Shown: positions 4,575-5,313 of the stretch, one piece after another
Numbering within the stretch: position 1 is the first letter of the stretch
Layout: the number at the start of each line of letters is the position of its first letter
Origin: an uncultured Flavobacterium sp.
GTDB taxonomy: Bacteria; Bacteroidota; Bacteroidia; Flavobacteriales; Flavobacteriaceae
Assembly: GCA_946479395.1 (NCBI GenBank)
Contig: CAMLFV010000175.1
Location: 1-5,313 of the forward strand
DNA length: 5,313 nt
Direction: 5' to 3'
Program-made: the position numbers and the translations under genes
The notes under the pieces: model-generated
Told to the model about the DNA's origin: nothing
The model's database searches: none
Seen by the model: the letters and a program-made list of their open reading frames with translations, nothing else

Positions 4575-4588
4575 CGGAAACATTATTT

Positions 4589-5161
4589 ATGAAGGTTTAT
4601 ACAAAAACAGGCGATAAAGGCACCACCGCATTATTTGGGGGATCGCGCGTACCAAAATATCATATTCGTATTGAAAGCTATGGAACGGTAGATGAGTTAA
4701 ATTCGTACATTGGTTTAATTCGCGATCAGGAAATCAATACTATATATAAAGATCAGTTGATCCGTATTCAAGACAGATTGTTCACTTTAGGTGCTATTTT
4801 GGCGACCGATCCTGAAAAAGCAATTTTAAAAAACGGTAAAGAACGATTGAATATTCCTAAAATTACTGAAGAAGATGTTGCTTATTTAGAACAAGCTATT
4901 GATGAAATGGAAACCAATCTGCCGCAAATGACTCATTTTGTCTTACCGGGCGGACATACAACCGTGTCATATTGTCATATTGCACGCTGTGTTTGTCGCA
5001 GAGCCGAACGTTTGTCTACCCATTTAAATGACATAGAGCCTACAGATGAAATGGTTTTGAAGTATTTAAACCGACTTTCTGACTATTTATTTGTGTTGGC
5101 ACGAAAGTTGACTTTTGATTTGAACGCCGAAGAGGTAAAATGGATACCCGAAAAACAATAA
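4589..5161 (+). CDS. PduO-type corrinoid (cob(I)alamin) adenosyltransferase (190 aa)
   Basis: This cytoplasmic enzyme transfers the 5'-deoxyadenosyl group of ATP to cob(I)alamin or a cob(I)yrinate precursor, making coenzyme B12. In Bacteroidota the product commonly serves methylmalonyl-CoA mutase. The N-terminal ATP-binding stretch YTKTGDKGTTALFGGSRVPK (residues 4-23) is diagnostic of the PduO/MMAB type, followed by RIESYGTVDELNSYIG (27-42). The second signature is LPGG (119-122), then HIARCVCRRAER (130-141) with the conserved arginines R133 and R137 and E140. NRLSDYLFVLAR (161-172) completes the active site at the subunit interface of the usual trimer. Length is normal and no expected motif is missing. 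The start at ATG 4589 gives the standard MKVYTKTGD N-terminus. No other cobalamin gene is in the window. The DUF2795 gene follows but has its own promoter. Confidence 0.96.
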   Translation: MKVYTKTGDKGTTALFGGSRVPKYHIRIESYGTVDELNSYIGLIRDQEINTIYKDQLIRIQDRLFTLGAILATDPEKAILKNGKERLNIPKITEEDVAYLEQAIDEMETNLPQMTHFVLPGGHTTVSYCHIARCVCRRAERLSTHLNDIEPTDEMVLKYLNRLSDYLFVLARKLTFDLNAEEVKWIPEKQ

Positions 5162-5203
5162 AAGGGATCTTAACATAACAAACGTTCTTTATTTAGAAAG
5201 ATT

Positions 5204-5232
5204 TAATGAAAAAAAAATTGCTTTTTTCATTA
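5204..5232 (+). terminator. Hairpin after the adenosyltransferase gene, probable terminator
   Basis: TAATGAAAAAA (5204-5214) and TTTTTTCATTA (5222-5232) form a perfect 11-bp stem with a 7-nt loop, 43 bp after the stop. The T-run lies within the stem rather than after it, so termination may be weak. The stem overlaps the upstream half of the next promoter. Confidence 0.55.
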
Positions 5233-5247
5233 TAAAATTTATTTTTG
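5218..5247 (+). promoter_or_regulatory. Promoter of the DUF2795 gene
   Basis: TTG (5218-5220), a 19-bp spacer and TATTTTTG (5240-5247) match the Bacteroidota pattern, 24 bp before the ATG at 5272. The TTG falls in the loop of the preceding hairpin, so terminator and promoter share DNA. Confidence 0.65.
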
Positions 5248-5271
5248 CACATAATTACTAAAAATATCAAA

Positions 5272-5313
5272 GATGTATTGGACATTAGAATTAGCATCAT
5301 ATTTAAGTGATGC
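5272..5313 (+). CDS. DUF2795 domain protein, N-terminal fragment cut by window end
   Basis: Fourteen codons are visible: MYWTLELASYLSDA, running off the window. This N-terminus matches a short acidic protein very common in Flavobacteriaceae and annotated as DUF2795 domain-containing, which usually begins MYWTLELASYLEDAPWP and has about 70-75 residues. Its function is not established. The ATG follows the tract AAATATCAAAG without a Shine-Dalgarno, and a good promoter lies at 5218-5247. Recognition rests on only 14 residues, but they are distinctive. Confidence 0.75.

Noticed and set aside
4491..4588. Possible cobalamin riboswitch upstream of the adenosyltransferase
   Set aside because: The interval is only 98 bp, AT-rich, and shows no B12-box-like sequence or suitable stem structure.

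Overview
The window is AT-rich and reads as a chromosomal segment of a member of the Bacteroidota, most likely Flavobacteriaceae. Supporting signs are the promoter pattern TTG / about 20 bp / TAnnTTTG found at several gene starts, weak or absent Shine-Dalgarno sequences, and several proteins of characteristically flavobacterial families: the 'NQHGVHSPF' methyltransferase-like protein, the 'MYWTLELASYL' DUF2795 protein and the mobile-element winged-helix protein.

Layout. (1) Positions 1-880 look like the decayed edge of an integrated element. There is one small winged-helix protein of the kind carried by Bacteroidetes plasmids and integrative elements, then 500 bp of AT-rich non-coding DNA. 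That stretch holds a strong hairpin, an apparently orphan promoter nearly identical to the tRNA-Arg promoter further on, a short tandem GTGGCAA repeat and what looks like the collapsed remnant of a tRNA. (2) Positions 880-992 are an intact tRNA-Tyr(GUA) with its intrinsic terminator. (3) Positions 1086-1466 encode an unrecognised membrane protein on the minus strand. Its 5' end abuts an insertion sequence, so it may be truncated or cut off from its promoter. (4) Positions 1487 to about 3133 are an IS1182-type insertion sequence with an intact DDE transposase but an eroded right end. (5) Positions 3187-3449 are a minus-strand transcription unit of two identical tRNA-Arg(ACG) genes with promoter and terminator. 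(6) Positions 3534-5313 are ordinary chromosome: a shortened methyltransferase-like protein, a convergent DoxX-family membrane protein, a divergent PduO-type cobalamin adenosyltransferase, and the start of a DUF2795 protein running off the window.

How the parts relate. The right half holds housekeeping genes in separate short transcription units and no large operon. The left half is a tRNA neighbourhood worn by mobile DNA. I found no convincing new multi-gene system. The best leads are the methyltransferase-family protein that has lost its cofactor-binding segment, the tRNA remnant plus orphan tRNA-type promoter beside tRNA-Tyr, and the close resemblance between the IS end and the tRNA-Arg terminator.
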